Assembly (NCBI GenBank): GCA_964017195.1
Contig: OZ024900.1
Span: forward strand, 32,008,641 to 32,072,640
Origin: Siderastrea radians
Taxonomy: Eukaryota; Cnidaria; Anthozoa; Scleractinia; Rhizangiidae
Reading direction: 5' to 3'
Length of the DNA stretch: 64,000 nt
The translations under genes were made by a program, and so were the position numbers. A model generated the notes under the pieces. The model had not been told where the DNA came from and searched no databases. It saw only the letters and a list, made by a program, of their open reading frames with translations. Within the stretch, counting starts at the first letter, position 1, and each line of letters starts with the position of its first letter. Of the stretch, positions 52,301-61,264 are shown piece by piece.

Positions 52301-52525
52301 GTATTATATTACCTCGTCTTTCGACCCCTCAATATCCGCCATAGCTTGCAATCGTTTCTTACGTTTTGACAAATGCTTGGCATCTTTCCGCGTTTCTTTA
52401 AGCTGTAATTTCAAGAGTTCGCCATTGCTTAACTCGTCCAAGTACTGCTTCCTTTCGAGGGAAAGTAATTCGACTTGCTTTTGAAGTTCAGCTACGTTCT
52501 GACGTGGTGAACTGGTCGGTTCCAT
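40451..52525 (-). CDS. TNIP/ABIN-like UBAN-domain protein, complete, 7 exons
   Basis: ABIN proteins bind Met1/Lys63 polyubiquitin and A20, and restrain NF-kB and death signalling. Seven exons join in frame: 52313-52525, 51515-51622, 43997-44415, 43055-43166, 42550-42684, 41280-41438 and 40451-40573, giving 422 codons plus stop. Residues 1-107 are charged and helical (KETRKDAKHLSKRKKR). Residues 108-215 are Ser/Pro-rich with a PPPPPP run. About 216-330 is a coiled coil ending in the UBAN signature VYEDDFKKERSERE (287-300), the DFxxERxxRE consensus of ABIN, NEMO and optineurin. The Tyr/Pro-rich tail (330-422) resembles ABIN-1's tail in composition. Phase agreement at all six junctions supports the model; extra phase-0 exons in the 7-kb intron 2 cannot be excluded. 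Optineurin or NEMO are less likely because the motif continuation and tail differ and no C-terminal zinc finger is present. Confidence 0.85.
40697..41090 (+). repeat. 106-bp module array in TNIP-like intron 6
   Basis: Three to four copies, with GTCTGTGGATGAAATCCTA at 40744 and again at about 40850. Antisense to the host gene. Confidence 0.88.
41280..41438 (-). CDS. TNIP-like exon 6 (Tyr/Pro-rich tail)
   Basis: 159 nt, phase 0-0. Contains TEAYYDPYPARYPLDYGMAR. Acceptor ttattttcag, donor AAT|gtaagt. Confidence 0.83.
41550..42480. repeat. Higher-order minisatellite in TNIP-like intron 5
   Basis: A 20-bp unit (CACGAGAGTCGCCGAAAGTA and variants) is organised into a larger unit of eight 20-mers plus one 24-mer (CAAGAGACTCAGTCGCC and on). 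Starts of the 24-mer at 41727, 41911, 42096 and 42278 give periods of 184, 185 and 182 bp. GC-rich against an AT-rich background. The lack of stops creates open frames of 170-200 codons on both strands, which are repeat artefacts. Confidence 0.95.
42550..42684 (-). CDS. TNIP-like exon 5 (UBAN motif)
   Basis: 135 nt, phase 0-0. LKVYEDDFKKERSERENMNT then QKERLKRELRESQ. The DF, ER and RE residues are the ubiquitin contacts of UBAN domains. Acceptor ctttccacag, donor CAG|gtgaat. Confidence 0.92.
42745..43008. mobile_element. TTAGAGC-family MITE, copy A (TNIP-like intron 4)
   Basis: Shares with 47765-48012 and 48265-48534 the phrases ACTTCTGATTGGTTGAGAAA, GTGGCGCCAATTTTTTAACC and AAAACTGCTCT. It fills most of the 370-bp intron 4. 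Carries several CCAAT/ATTGG motifs. Confidence 0.65.
43055..43166 (-). CDS. TNIP-like exon 4 (coiled coil)
   Basis: 112 nt, phase 2-0. LEAENNRLSQQMSQAHIGQV and on to EEIQLLRAQ. Acceptor cctttcag, donor CAG|gtaaat. Confidence 0.87.
43498..43575. repeat. (TAA)n microsatellite in TNIP-like intron 3
   Basis: 26 TAA/ATA units; produces artefactual poly-Ile/poly-Leu frames. Confidence 0.97.
43997..44415 (-). CDS. TNIP-like exon 3
   Basis: 419 nt, phase 0-2. Acceptor gtattttcag, donor CG|gtaagt. Codes for the Ser/Pro-rich linker with ESFPPPPPPEGFAM and then the coiled-coil start EEQIDKLVQEIALLETRCKE. Confidence 0.85.
45230..45400. mobile_element. TTAA-type MITE, copy 2
   Basis: CCTTTAAGCCCCAATAGTGG start, with the shared interior GGTCATGAGAATA. 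The right end is worn. Confidence 0.5.
47716..48177. mobile_element. TTAA-type MITE, copy 3, interrupted by another MITE
   Basis: Starts TTAACCCTTTAAGCCCCAAT and ends GGGGCTTAGAGGGA. The interior is split at 47765-48012 by a TTAGAGC-family element; after it, the shared interior resumes (ATGATCAAAC, GAGAATAAAGGAAA). Confidence 0.65.
47765..48012. mobile_element. TTAGAGC-family MITE, copy B (nested)
   Basis: Left end TTAGAGCGGTTTTCAAATCA is intact. The right terminal repeat is missing. Internal CCAATCA/TGATTGG motifs as in copies A and C. Confidence 0.65.
48265..48534. mobile_element. TTAGAGC-family MITE, copy C (both ends intact)
   Basis: 270 bp with inverted ends TTAGAGCAGTTTTCAA and TTGAAAACTGCTCTAA. 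No unambiguous TSD. Confidence 0.75.
48551..48610. mobile_element. TTAGAGC-family MITE end, inverted beside copy C
   Basis: Near-exact reverse complement of the last about 55 bp of copy C, separated from it by 16 bp, so 48480-48610 can fold into one long hairpin. Confidence 0.75.
49306..49376. repeat. (ATT)n then (TTTA)n microsatellite
   Basis: About 14 ATT units followed by about seven TTTA units. Confidence 0.95.
49560..50669. mobile_element. Non-autonomous DNA element with 9-bp TSD and satellite-bearing TIR
   Basis: AGCTGAGTT abuts both ends (49551-49559, 50670-50678). Both ends start GGTAATTTGGAAA and continue with CGGAATGCCGGAATCCC-type blocks, then CTCGGAATAACTAC and an A-rich tract, giving TIRs of about 90 bp on the left. 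The right TIR is lengthened by a (CATTCCGG)n run. A 9-bp duplication with long TIRs fits Mutator-like or Merlin elements. The 1.1-kb interior has no recognisable transposase; the 145-codon frame at 49661-50098 is not protein-like. Confidence 0.85.
50546..50653. repeat. (CATTCCGG)n 8-bp satellite
   Basis: About 12-13 perfect units inside the right TIR of the 49560-50669 element; only one unit's worth is present in the left TIR. Confidence 0.95.
51515..51622 (-). CDS. TNIP-like exon 2
   Basis: 108 nt, phase 0-0. Acceptor ctgtttcctcacttattaag, donor AAAG|gtaagt. Codes for 36 residues including FRIELARKRASNAGFYFFDA. I recognise no domain; inclusion rests on phase and clean splice sites. Confidence 0.65.
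52313..52525 (-). CDS. TNIP-like exon 1 (start codon)
   Basis: 213 nt, ends phase 0 at GAG|gtaata. ATG at 52523-52525 (MEPTSSPRQNVAEL). The 71 residues are strongly helical and basic. Confidence 0.75.
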
Positions 52526-53539
52526 AGACTTTTCTTGTCGTGTTTGTAGGTAACAGTGCTTGCAAACTGTATTTGTAGCTTCATCGATTTTTGGAGCGCG
52601 ATGGTTGATTCAAGAAGCGCTGCCAGTCGCTAAGGGGAAAACTGAACAGTTACAACTCCGACAAAAGCATCACATCTTCCTCGTTTTCTTGGATCTAACT
52701 TACTACAAACAACTTCCGAGAAAACGAGAGAAAATGCTTCACTAAGCATAAGCGCCATCTTGAATTCAAATCGGTAAAAAACCCCTTTGTGTAGTTGAAG
52801 GACACTGCACGACATAACAATATGTGAAAGAACAGGACTAGCAAACAATAACTCACATAAACGAAGAAACATTCACAAACCTTCTCTTTGAAGCAGTAAA
52901 AAAACGGCTTACGAGAAATATAAACCACCGTGGCACGTCAATGGTAATACAATATTAAATTACTCTATTGTTGTAGTATAAAATTTACGAAGTGATCAGG
53001 GGAATCCCCGAGTATTTTTATAGACGACGTTACCCGTGACAAATAACACGCAAACCACGCGGGAATTTGCGCTGAAGAGTACATTTTTTTCCGGTCACTG
53101 TCAGTTCTTTTTATTAAGTTTATGTGTTGTTTTAAATTCTGACTACCATGACTAAAACAACGAATTTAATTCACCCACTTATTTTTTGCGCAATATTACC
53201 AATGCGCAAACATGGCGCCTATGATCCCCCCGGTGAGCCAAGGTATCTTGTTTCCCCGAAATTGTGTTCAAAACCGAAATATAAAGGTATCAGTCAGCTC
53301 TTCTAAAATAATATCGAAACAACTAAAAAATGCATCCGAGTGAATTCAATGACAACGATGCTTTCGTTTTTGCAAAGACAGCTAATCGAGAAGCTAAAAA
53401 GACACCATTGTCGTTGCGTAAGCATAGCAAACCATTGTCAGCATTTTCCCAGAAACGTCAAGTTCGAAAGACATATTTATTATATACTAAACTAGACAGA
53501 AGAGTTTAACCACACGATGTTCTCTGTTTCCACTAAGCT

Positions 53540-53765
53540 GGCCTTCACACTTAGACCACTTGGTGCCGAGCACGCAACAGTGTGAACACGGCTTTTTGTA
53601 AGTACATGAGCTGAGAATTGACGGGTGCAAAGCCGTACTGAATTGGATGCAAGCAGTAACTTAGTTTGCAGTCCGTTTCTCATTGTTCTGTTCTGTTCTG
53701 AACACTATGATGTGAACAACCATCATTTAAAGTGCCTTTGCCCAGGCACCAAGTGTAAACGCCGT
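53540..53765. mobile_element. MITE with CTTGGTGCC inverted ends
   Basis: Left GCCTTCACACTTAGACC then CTTGGTGCC; right GGCACCAAGTGTAAACGCC, imperfectly inverted. No clear TSD. Confidence 0.4.
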
Positions 53766-53776
53766 GCAAGTCCGCA

Positions 53777-53811
53777 AAAACAAACAAACAAACAAACAAA
53801 CAAACAAACAA
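53777..53811. repeat. (CAAA)n microsatellite
   Basis: About eight CAAA units, then an A-run. Confidence 0.9.
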
Positions 53812-54036
53812 AAAAAAACCTCGTAATTACGAAAGTTCGACTGCTTGCTTTTTACAGAGTCTTAGCAATTGAATTAACAGCTGTTGAGAATGAAATAGAA
53901 GGAAAAGCATTTTTTTACACACTAACAAACAGCCACCACGTCAGGGCAAACCTCTCGCCGAGTGCCCCTCGCGGCCGGAAGCGATAAGAGGCGGCAAGAG
54001 GCGGCTGTGTCCGCAGGCTGGCGAACTTTTGGTTTC

Positions 54037-54146
54037 TAGAAGCCTCCCACGCAGTCGTTTTTATCCAGTAGTCGTATTACGGGGGATAATATTCTAATAC
54101 GACTCCCCGTGGCAAGAAAATGTCAAAACTGACTGCGTGGGAGACT
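54037..54146. mobile_element. Short MITE, CCTCCCACGCAGTC ends
   Basis: CTAGAAGCCTCCCACGCAGTC-type left end against GACTGCGTGGGAGACTAG at the right: inverted and about 110 bp overall. Confidence 0.55.
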
Positions 54147-55286
54147 AGGTTGCTGGCGGACTGTTTTGGCGCCCATCTTTCCATTACCAACTAATAAATA
54201 ACTAATAAATTATAATTTTAACTCATCTTTATATCATGTTAATATTTCTCAATATTCTTAAAATTCAACAATTTTTCTTCTACTGACAGCAAGATGCCGT
54301 TTTTGAATTGCATGAAAAATTGAGGAGATAATTAAGAAAAATGGCTAAAACGTTGGGATGCTATCATCTAGCTGTACGCCCCCCCCCCCCCCCTCCTCGA
54401 ACCAAACTCCTAACAAACATGACTACAACATCCCTGCAAGGGTCTATTCCGAATCCTGTGTTTGACGCAGGCAGACTTGAGCCCGCGCATACGGTCAACA
54501 ACGGGTGCAACTTTAAATTTCACCCATGTCTAAATACAGAAATTGCAGCGCGCTACTTCAGTGCAAAGTATAAATATTAGGGATGGACGCACGCTGCAGC
54601 TTTGTTCAGCGCAATGTTGCATGTGTATCCGAGACTAAAGAGCACCTTACTATTCATGTATAACGCCCGATTTACACTACAGAGTTAGCGTAGATCGGGC
54701 CTCAACATTTGGTTACCTCACAAAGCCTAAAAGGGCCTAGTTAAGTTAGCAGCTGTTCCAGCCCATCCACAAGAGTAAGTTTTGAAGAACAGAATACATA
54801 ATGGTAGCTATATTCTTTTTTCTCAGAACTCTTGTCGCTTCCAGGAAACACCGGAAGTGAATTCGGTAGCGTAGAGTCTGGCTACTCTCTATTCAAAATG
54901 GCGAGGAAGGAAAACCTTGCAATTGGTGAATAGCATGTCTCACATGGTGGAAGGCTTGCGATTGGCTATTTTGAATAGACAGAAGACCCAGGGCGAGGGC
55001 CTGTTTGCAGGTTACTTACGCAAGGCTAGAAAAGTGGATCAAGTTAAAGGGTAGATCTGAAGCATGACTTACTAAAAATAGAGGATTATTCAAGAGACCA
55101 CCAAACATTGAGAAAAAGGAAATGTTCAGAAAAAAGGCCAAAACTGAATGTGATGAAAACAAACAGCTCAATGCTCAAGGCGAAATCTGGGACTCTCTTC
55201 TTGGAAGGTACATTTGCTAGGCTCTTTCAGTGTCGGAACCCAGTGACAGAGGCACGAGTAACGAGAGTAACAAGTAACAAGATTAA

Positions 55287-55713
55287 AAATTGAGAATTCC
55301 ATGTGAGTGCGGCAAAGTATACATCGGGGAAACAGGGAGAGCGATGCAAGACAGGATAAAAGAACACGACAGAGATATACGGCTTGCTCGTACGCAAACC
55401 TCCGCAGTTTCGGAACACGCTAACGAAACGGGGCATCTTCCTATTTGGAAAGAAGTTAAGTTTATTGATCGTGACGCTCACTGGTACACACGTAGGGTCA
55501 AAGAGGCTATCCATATAAGACTTCATCCTAATAACATCAATAGAGATAGTGGAATCGAAATTCCTGAAGCTTGGATACCTACGACCAGAAAGCACAACAG
55601 CCGACCAACCACAAAGCGGACCTGTGAGGGAACAACATCTAATAGTCGGAATAATAATGAGGATCGAAATGCACCAATAGCAGCGAACCATCATGCTACA
55701 AATAGCGACATGT
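55287..55713 (+). pseudogene. Penelope-like element 3' fragment (GIY-YIG endonuclease)
   Basis: Reads RIPCECGKVYIGETGRAMQD, then RIKEHDRDIRLART, SAVSEHANETGH and RVKEAIHIRLH: a complete-looking GIY-YIG nuclease C-terminal domain of Penelope-like retroelements. The apparent start at 55290 is TTG, with an in-frame TAA at 55284-55286, so there is no RT part and the copy is 5'-truncated. The 140-codon frame is undamaged. It is a different subfamily from the 21.7-kb fragment (CECGKVYIGETGR versus CAGRNACYIGETSR). Confidence 0.85.
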
Positions 55714-55856
55714 AAACAATTGACCTCATCGCCTGATGAAGACTAGCAGTATTGCAGTCGAAACGTCGCGATCAACAACTCAAAGCGATTCCATCGTGAG
55801 ACAAACGAATAAACGTTCATCTTATCTACAAATTTCATCTTACAAAATATTGTGAA

Positions 55857-55935
55857 CCTAAAAGCACTGCAGGAAGACCCTCCCAACAGCTTTCATTTGA
55901 GTAGCCACACTTCAGGATTTTATCCACAGACTCAA
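55857..55935 (-). repeat. 106-bp module, single truncated reverse copy
   Basis: ACAGCTTTCATTTGAGTAGC, CACACTTCAGGATTTTATCC and ACAGACTCAAA in order. Confidence 0.7.
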
Positions 55936-56217
55936 ACCACGCCAAATCAAGCGAAGTTAGGAAAACGCGACACGTTTTTTCAGCCCTGTTCGGTGGTTTA
56001 CTGTCAAACAAGTCGCAGTTCTTTACAGGTACCGGCAATACACTTTTTGGATCATTGGGCTTCCTGTGGTATGATTCTCCAAAAAGCGGATTGGGTTGCC
56101 GAGCGAAACGTTGTTCCCTCTTGTTTGTTCGAAAATTACTTGTCCCCAATTTCCCCCTCCCCCCAACTAATATCCTCATGCAGAAAACGTTTGTAAACTA
56201 AACTGTAAGTTGTAGTC

Positions 56218-56654
56218 CCCCGGGGGGGGGGGGCACTCAACAAAGTCTTATACGGGGAGGCTCCGCCCCGAGGTCCAATCCGTTACCCTCTTATATACCA
56301 TTTTTGACAGAAAAGGTACCCCTTTCGTATACCTTCCATTGAAAAATTGTACCCCTTTCACATACCTACTTACGAACACTGCTCCCTTTTCTAAACCCTT
56401 GGAAGGAAATCTTCTTGTCGTTTTCATGTAGCGTTTAATAAATCAAAATGATAGGTCATAAAGTGAGTCTACTCAAATTATTTTAATTAAAAGCCCTTTT
56501 AAATACCTAAATGACAGATTTCCCTACCCTTTCATATACTTCAGCTGGTGAAATCCCTACCCTTTAATATACCTGAAGCCTAAAAAGGTACCTCTTTCGG
56601 GCGGAACCTCCCCGTATACGTATAGGCCATTATATATAGGGAGTACCCCCCGGG
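56218..56654. mobile_element. CCCGGGGGG-ended MITE with perfect 8-bp TSD
   Basis: 437 bp; starts CCCCGGGGGGG, ends CCCCCCGGG. TTGTAGTC is on both sides (56210-56217, 56655-56662). Subterminal inverted blocks ACGGGGAGGCTCCGCCC and GGGCGGAACCTCCCCGT. Confidence 0.8.
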
Positions 56655-56893
56655 TTGTAGTCTTCACCTTTCTCCAAATCCCGGGTTGACATTTCAGGTA
56701 ATAAGACGACTACAAGACAACTGACTGCCTCGGGCCAACCTATTTACCAGGGAGATAAGAACCTGGAAACTAGATTGTGTCCATCTTAAGCCAACACTAT
56801 CGAATACATTTTTGTAGCACGATGTTGAACGAGGTGGAAATAATAATTCTACATTAAGAAAAGATGGAATATTCAACGTGTCGCGAGCGTGGG

Positions 56894-56989
56894 ACAAAGA
56901 AAAAAACTGAGTCCCCAACGGGAATCGAACCCATGACCTTCCGTACACCGGTCGGACGCTCTAACTACTGAGCTACTGAGAGACTCGTG
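56894..56989 (-). mobile_element. tRNA-derived retrocopy (SINE-like) with 11-bp TSD
   Basis: The minus strand carries an A box (TAGCTCAGTAG), a B box (GGTTCGATTCC) and a T-run terminator. Acceptor ends GAGTCTC and GGGACTC can pair (56909-56986). GCGAGCGTGGG (56883-56893) and GCGAGCGTAGG (56990-57000) flank it, one mismatch in 11. The anticodon stem is imperfect and the loop lacks U33, so it is not a working tRNA. Confidence 0.65.
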
Positions 56990-58191
56990 GCGAGCGTAGG
57001 TCATATTTACTGAGTTCCTGGTGACACACGTCCTGCATACTGCTAGGATCAGCAATCTTTTCCACACCCGACAACAAAAGAAGCGTTGAATCAACATCAT
57101 TCAACAGGGTGGCCAAACGCTTTCAACATTGTTGTTCAGACATGAGAACAAAAGAAAAGAGTCAGAAGTACGAACATAACAATTATTGGTAAATTTCCTC
57201 TCGAAGAATTAAATTGAAATCCGAGCAGTGCTACACTAAAGAGCAACGGAGTAGTCTTCATTTTAACTGGGTTTTATCCACCTACTTCAATTTTAGGAGC
57301 ACAGCGTACAGCATGATAATCAGTATGAGTTTCTGGTACTGACAATAGGGCGTTATTGCTTAGCTTTCATTTCAGCAGTTTCAGTGTCACACTCAAACAA
57401 TACCACATTATAATAAAATTTCTTACCTAGAGTCGCTGGGAAACTTGAGGAAAACAGCTATCTTGCTTTAGATAAAGACGCGAGGAACACTGAAGAGATG
57501 TACTACAAATGCTTGACAATTTTTGGCGTACGGCACAAACTGCTCGCTTCTTTACACGAGACACACGAAAGCAAAAAAATAACGTAAACCTGCTCGCGCA
57601 TCAGTAAGGTGTAGTGGAAAGGACAGTAACGCAAGCAGAAGCACCAACGTGAGCGCAACTCCTTCGTTTTACCTTGTTTTCACGAGGAGCAAGCACAAGG
57701 AAAAGGATCTAGCTTTGCGTTATGCTTGCGTCGAGCCCATTTTCATGTTCATATATTAAAGTGCTTTTATGCTTGCGCTTTGAATTCGCTCTCGTGCTTG
57801 CCGCCGCTGGTGAAAAACAGGCTTGAGGACGTCCAAACACATTTCCCGTAGTTCTATTTGCAAGAAATTGTTCCCATAACAAGGGAATTTGATCGCGTCG
57901 GTCATCAGTTTCTGAAACTAATTATGCTCGCTAATTATAAGCCTTTTTCTTTTAGATGTAAGTATGAAAGCGCATTTTCTTCCTGTGGAAGATGTACGAT
58001 TGAAGAAAAGATTGATGAGTAGTTGGGGTTATCCACGGAGAGCCAGGGAAAGATCGCCGATGCGTAAACTTTCTTCTCCCCTTGCTATTCAGCTTAAAAC
58101 ATTCCAAAATGTTCGACACTTGTGCCTTCGCGCGCGCGCAAATTTAAATTCCAAAACTGACGAATTAAACGATTTTAACGCTTCACGCGCG

Positions 58192-58198
58192 TATATAA
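58192..58198 (+). promoter_or_regulatory. TATA box of PTTG1IP-like gene
   Basis: TATATAA 52 bp upstream of the ATG at 58250. A start about 30 bp downstream would leave a roughly 25-nt 5' UTR. Confidence 0.45.
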
Positions 58199-58249
58199 AC
58201 AATTCAAACAAGCGTGACTCGATAGAGAAAGCGTCTATGGTTGTAAAGT

Positions 58250-58559
58250 ATGAATTTTTCGTGGAAGTTTTACTTCTCTCTTATAATAGCAATTGCCTTA
58301 GGAACAGCAGAGATTAATAGCCAAGAAGCAAATACTCCATCATCCTTGGCCTGTAGCGGCGCAGGAAATTGTGAAACTTGCGTTCGTGATTCAGCCTGCT
58401 TTTGGTGTGAAACGAAGCTGCAATGCAAAGTTTACGGCGCGGGGAGCAAAGAAGCAGCGACTAAAGACTGCGGCAAATGGAAGTGGAAAAGCTGTGAAAA
58501 GTCAGATTCACCGCTAGTTCCTATTATTAGCGCTGTGACCTCAGTCGTTTTGATTTGTG
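58250..58559 (+). CDS. PTTG1IP-like exon 1
   Basis: Signal peptide, PSI domain and first half of the membrane helix; 103 codons plus one base. Confidence 0.85.
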
Positions 58560-59656
58560 GTAGGTACTCAGCATATTACATATCTTAAATATCTTTAGAG
58601 TCTGGTAAAAATGGATGGCCTCTCCTTAGAGACTTACATGCATTTTCGTGGAGGGGGACAGCGAAGTGGGAACCCGGAAGAAAAGGGGCGGGAGTAGAGG
58701 GGTCGGAAAGTGGGATTTCTAAGGTTGCGGGAAGCGAGACAAATAGTGGAAAATTACGCAATATTTCACAATCGAAAAGGCGCAAAGAGGCTAGGCTCGA
58801 TTTCCGCCGCTCTCTCGAGTCCACTCATTATCCCGAACAGCGGCTGGTAATCGAGCCTACAAAGAGGCAGGAGCAAACAAAAATAGGGCAGGAACCGGGA
58901 TTAAAGGGCAAGGGAAGCGGGAGGTTTAAACCCCCTGTCCCCCCATTTTATATGATTTACTAAAGCCTTTGGAAAATCAAAACATGTTTAAAAAACCAGG
59001 ATCTGCGCAAAGGAGTGAAATCGGCTTCACGTTGGCGTTCGATTTGAACAGAGGGAAGAACAATACCTTAGTATTGCTGTTCACTGTGTTTTCCCATTTG
59101 CGAGAAAAAGGCAATATTTGTTGTGATAGCAAATCCTCCGGGAGAACTCGTTTCAGTAACAAGAGGTCTCTACTGAGTTTTTGGATCATTTCCCCGATTG
59201 TCATTGCCATAACATCAATGAATTTTATTTTCGACCAGAACATTTGAAAATTTGCTCACACACGAAGCAAACTGTTCGAAAACCTTGTTGTTAAGAAGCA
59301 AAATGTTTGTAAATTTGCCTTCGCAACGAATATTGCCTTTGCGCGCAAATGAGCAAACGTAATGGGCAGCAATACTAGGATCTTGTTTTCCCCTTTGTTC
59401 AAATCTAACGTCAAAACAGCCGATTTTACTGCTGTCTGCAGATACCGGTTTTTCAAACATGTTCCGCTGGCTGTGTCTTCCCGTCTGGTTCACCCAAAGG
59501 AGGTGAAGAAGATGCGCAGATCTTACAGTTCTTTATGATTGGTTACATCTCAGGAAGATAGAACATTAATTTTTCCGTAAAAATCATTTCATTTTCATTT
59601 CAGTGTGACCACGGCGGCTATAATTCGGCTACCATGACTCGCCCATGGCCACGATT

Positions 59657-59755
<99 letters not shown>

Positions 59756-60033
59756 GTCAATCAGTCAATCAATCAATCACCTACAACGTAAACTTAATAT
59801 TTCTGTTTCCCTCTCTTCCAGTTTTGGTGGTGTTCATCTGCATTAAACAGGATCTGTGGAGTCGAATGAAGAGTTCGCGGTTTTGTAACAGATGGGACAG
59901 AGAAGGACTGTTTGAACAAGAAGAACGATTAAACAGAAAAAGAAAGCACAGGAGAACACAAAGCCACAAGGCGCAAAAGTTCGCAGCTAAATACCAACTT
60001 TCCGATACTGAAATATTTTTATATTCACCATGA
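58250..60033 (+). CDS. PTTG1IP-like single-pass membrane protein with PSI domain, 2 exons
   Basis: Exons 58250-58559 and 59822-60033 join in phase 1 to give 173 aa (human PTTG1IP is 180). Residues 1-20 are a signal peptide. Residues 35-82 form a PSI domain with eight cysteines (CSGAGNCETCVRDSACFWC, then C59, C74, C82). The membrane helix is about 91-111 and spans the splice junction. The cytoplasmic tail is basic and charged (EQEERLNRKRKHRR) with AAKYQL near the end, like the KKYGL of PTTG1IP; the vertebrate protein escorts securin to the nucleus and binds p53, but whether this one does is unknown. Donor TGTG|gtaggt, acceptor ctctcttccag. A long TCAA repeat lies 42 bp before the acceptor. Confidence 0.85.
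58977..59465. repeat. Large inverted duplication (fold-back), arms about 165 bp
   Basis: Left arm about 58977-59145 and right arm about 59295-59465 are reverse complements at roughly 75-80% by eye. Shared blocks: ACATGTTT, AAATCGGCT, TTTGAACA, AGTATTGCTG, CATTTGCG, GGCAATATT. About 150 bp of spacer. Confidence 0.8.
59658..59779. repeat. (TCAA)n microsatellite
   Basis: About 30 units with two TCAG variants near the end. It sits 42 bp upstream of the PTTG1IP-like exon 2 acceptor. Confidence 0.97.
59822..60033 (+). CDS. PTTG1IP-like exon 2 (stop codon)
   Basis: Second half of the membrane helix (VLVVFICIKQDLW) and the basic cytoplasmic tail; TGA at 60031-60033. Confidence 0.83.
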
Positions 60034-60474
60034 GAGCTGACAGAGAGAAAACTGGGACCGAATTAAACGGGAGGCAAAGAGGAATTTTCATCACTTGCAA
60101 CCATAAACAGTATTTTATAACGACTGGGAGCTGGGACAAGTAGTTAAAGTAAATTAATTTCTGGAAAATATAAAATTAAGACTGATAATTCATACAACTA
60201 AGTGGTTTTCGGATATTGCAATTTTTGTTTTTATATACTTTCCTTTTCAGTTTAAAATAACTTTGTCTGAGAAAAGATTGATTGACCATAAGTGACACTG
60301 AGTAAATATTACAACAATGATAGAACTTTGTTGATTTGTTGGATATTAAACAAGGCACTTTCTTTCGGAAAAGGAGTAAAACGTACGGTGTTCCTTAGCC
60401 ACATGTTCTGTAACTGCTGAATGCATCGTTTGAAGCAAGCTGTTGTTTTTTTCTCTCTCGAACTAGGCATAATG

Positions 60475-60585
60475 AATAAATTGTATTGGTCTTTTTATAT
60501 TAGTATTTGCTTGTCAGGCGAGTTTCTAGTTTCGAAACTGTATCATCATCTATTACACAAGAACAACGAAAGCAACATTAATAAA
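60475..60585 (+). terminator. Candidate polyadenylation signals of PTTG1IP-like gene
   Basis: AATAAA at 60475-60480 and again at 60580-60585. Confidence 0.4.
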
Positions 60586-60693
60586 CGACTGAGTGAGGGC
60601 TATGAGGTTAAATACCTGATTACTAGGAGAATTTCCTAATTGTTACTATTTCTGGTAACCCTTTCACTCTGATTTGTCAATCCTTACGTCCGA

Positions 60694-60870
60694 CAATGGG
60701 TTCCAACTTTTGAGTCTGTGGATAAAATCCTAGAGTGTGGCCAGTCATTCAAATGAAAGCTACTGAGCAGTACTTTCCTGTGGTACCGTTTATTATGCTG
60801 TACAAGGTGGTTCTAACTTCTGAATCTGTTGGGGATGAAATCCTAGTGTGTTTCAAGTGAAAGCTATCGA
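60694..60870 (+). repeat. 106-bp module, about 1.5 copies, between convergent genes
   Basis: TTTTGAGTCTGTGGATAAAA, GAAAGCTACTGAGCAGTACT and AAGGTGGTTCTAACTTCTGA in order. Confidence 0.88.
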
Positions 60871-61005
60871 GGACTACTTAAAAAGAAAAAACAGTTGTTT
60901 TGATTTGAGACTTTAAGCCAAGCTGCTCTTGGAGTAAAAGAGGTACTCAAGAAAAAGGCATCCATCCTCCTCTATCTGTATTTCTGGTTTAAATGACGTT
61001 CTTCA

Positions 61006-61011
61006 TTTATT
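61006..61011 (-). terminator. LARP7: Polyadenylation signal of LARP7
   Basis: Minus-strand AATAAA 170 bp past the LARP7 stop. Confidence 0.5.
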
Positions 61012-61180
61012 TTGGCATCACTGGCTCATGTATCAAACATCAGCGTAAGGGAAACGCTACACTCCACGCGGTTTCGAACTCTCCAACAAGTCTTCAATCA
61101 GTTCTTTGTTGAGTGTTTCACTTCGAGCACAGGAGATAAACAGGGTTCCCCCTCTCCTTGTAATGCCAGCTTGCATCTGA

Positions 61181-61264
61181 TCACGTTTCTCCTTCGTCCT
61201 CACTGTCGTTAAAGCGAATATGACTTTGGCGCTGCACTTGCAGTGCTTCTGCTTTTCTTGCAAC
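61181..61264 (-). CDS. LARP7: LARP7 last exon (stop codon)
   Basis: 84 nt, phase 0. VARKAEALQVQRQSHIRFND and on to stop TGA at 61181-61183. Acceptor ttgttttgtag. A longer open frame in another phase over the same bases is not used. Confidence 0.92.
   Translation of the reverse strand, partial: VARKAEALQVQRQSHIRFNDSEDEGET

Larger units (their letters stand above)
52526..58191. other. Spacer between TNIP-like and PTTG1IP-like genes
   Basis: No protein-coding gene of the host recognised. Holds MITEs, a Penelope fragment, a tRNA-derived copy and module remnants, listed separately. Confidence 0.6.
58560..59821. other. PTTG1IP-like intron 1
   Basis: 1.26 kb. Holds a large inverted duplication (58977-59465) and the TCAA microsatellite. 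Confidence 0.8.

Noticed and set aside
56909..56986. Functional tRNA gene
   Set aside because: Anticodon stem mismatch, no U33 and flanking direct repeats indicate a retrocopy.
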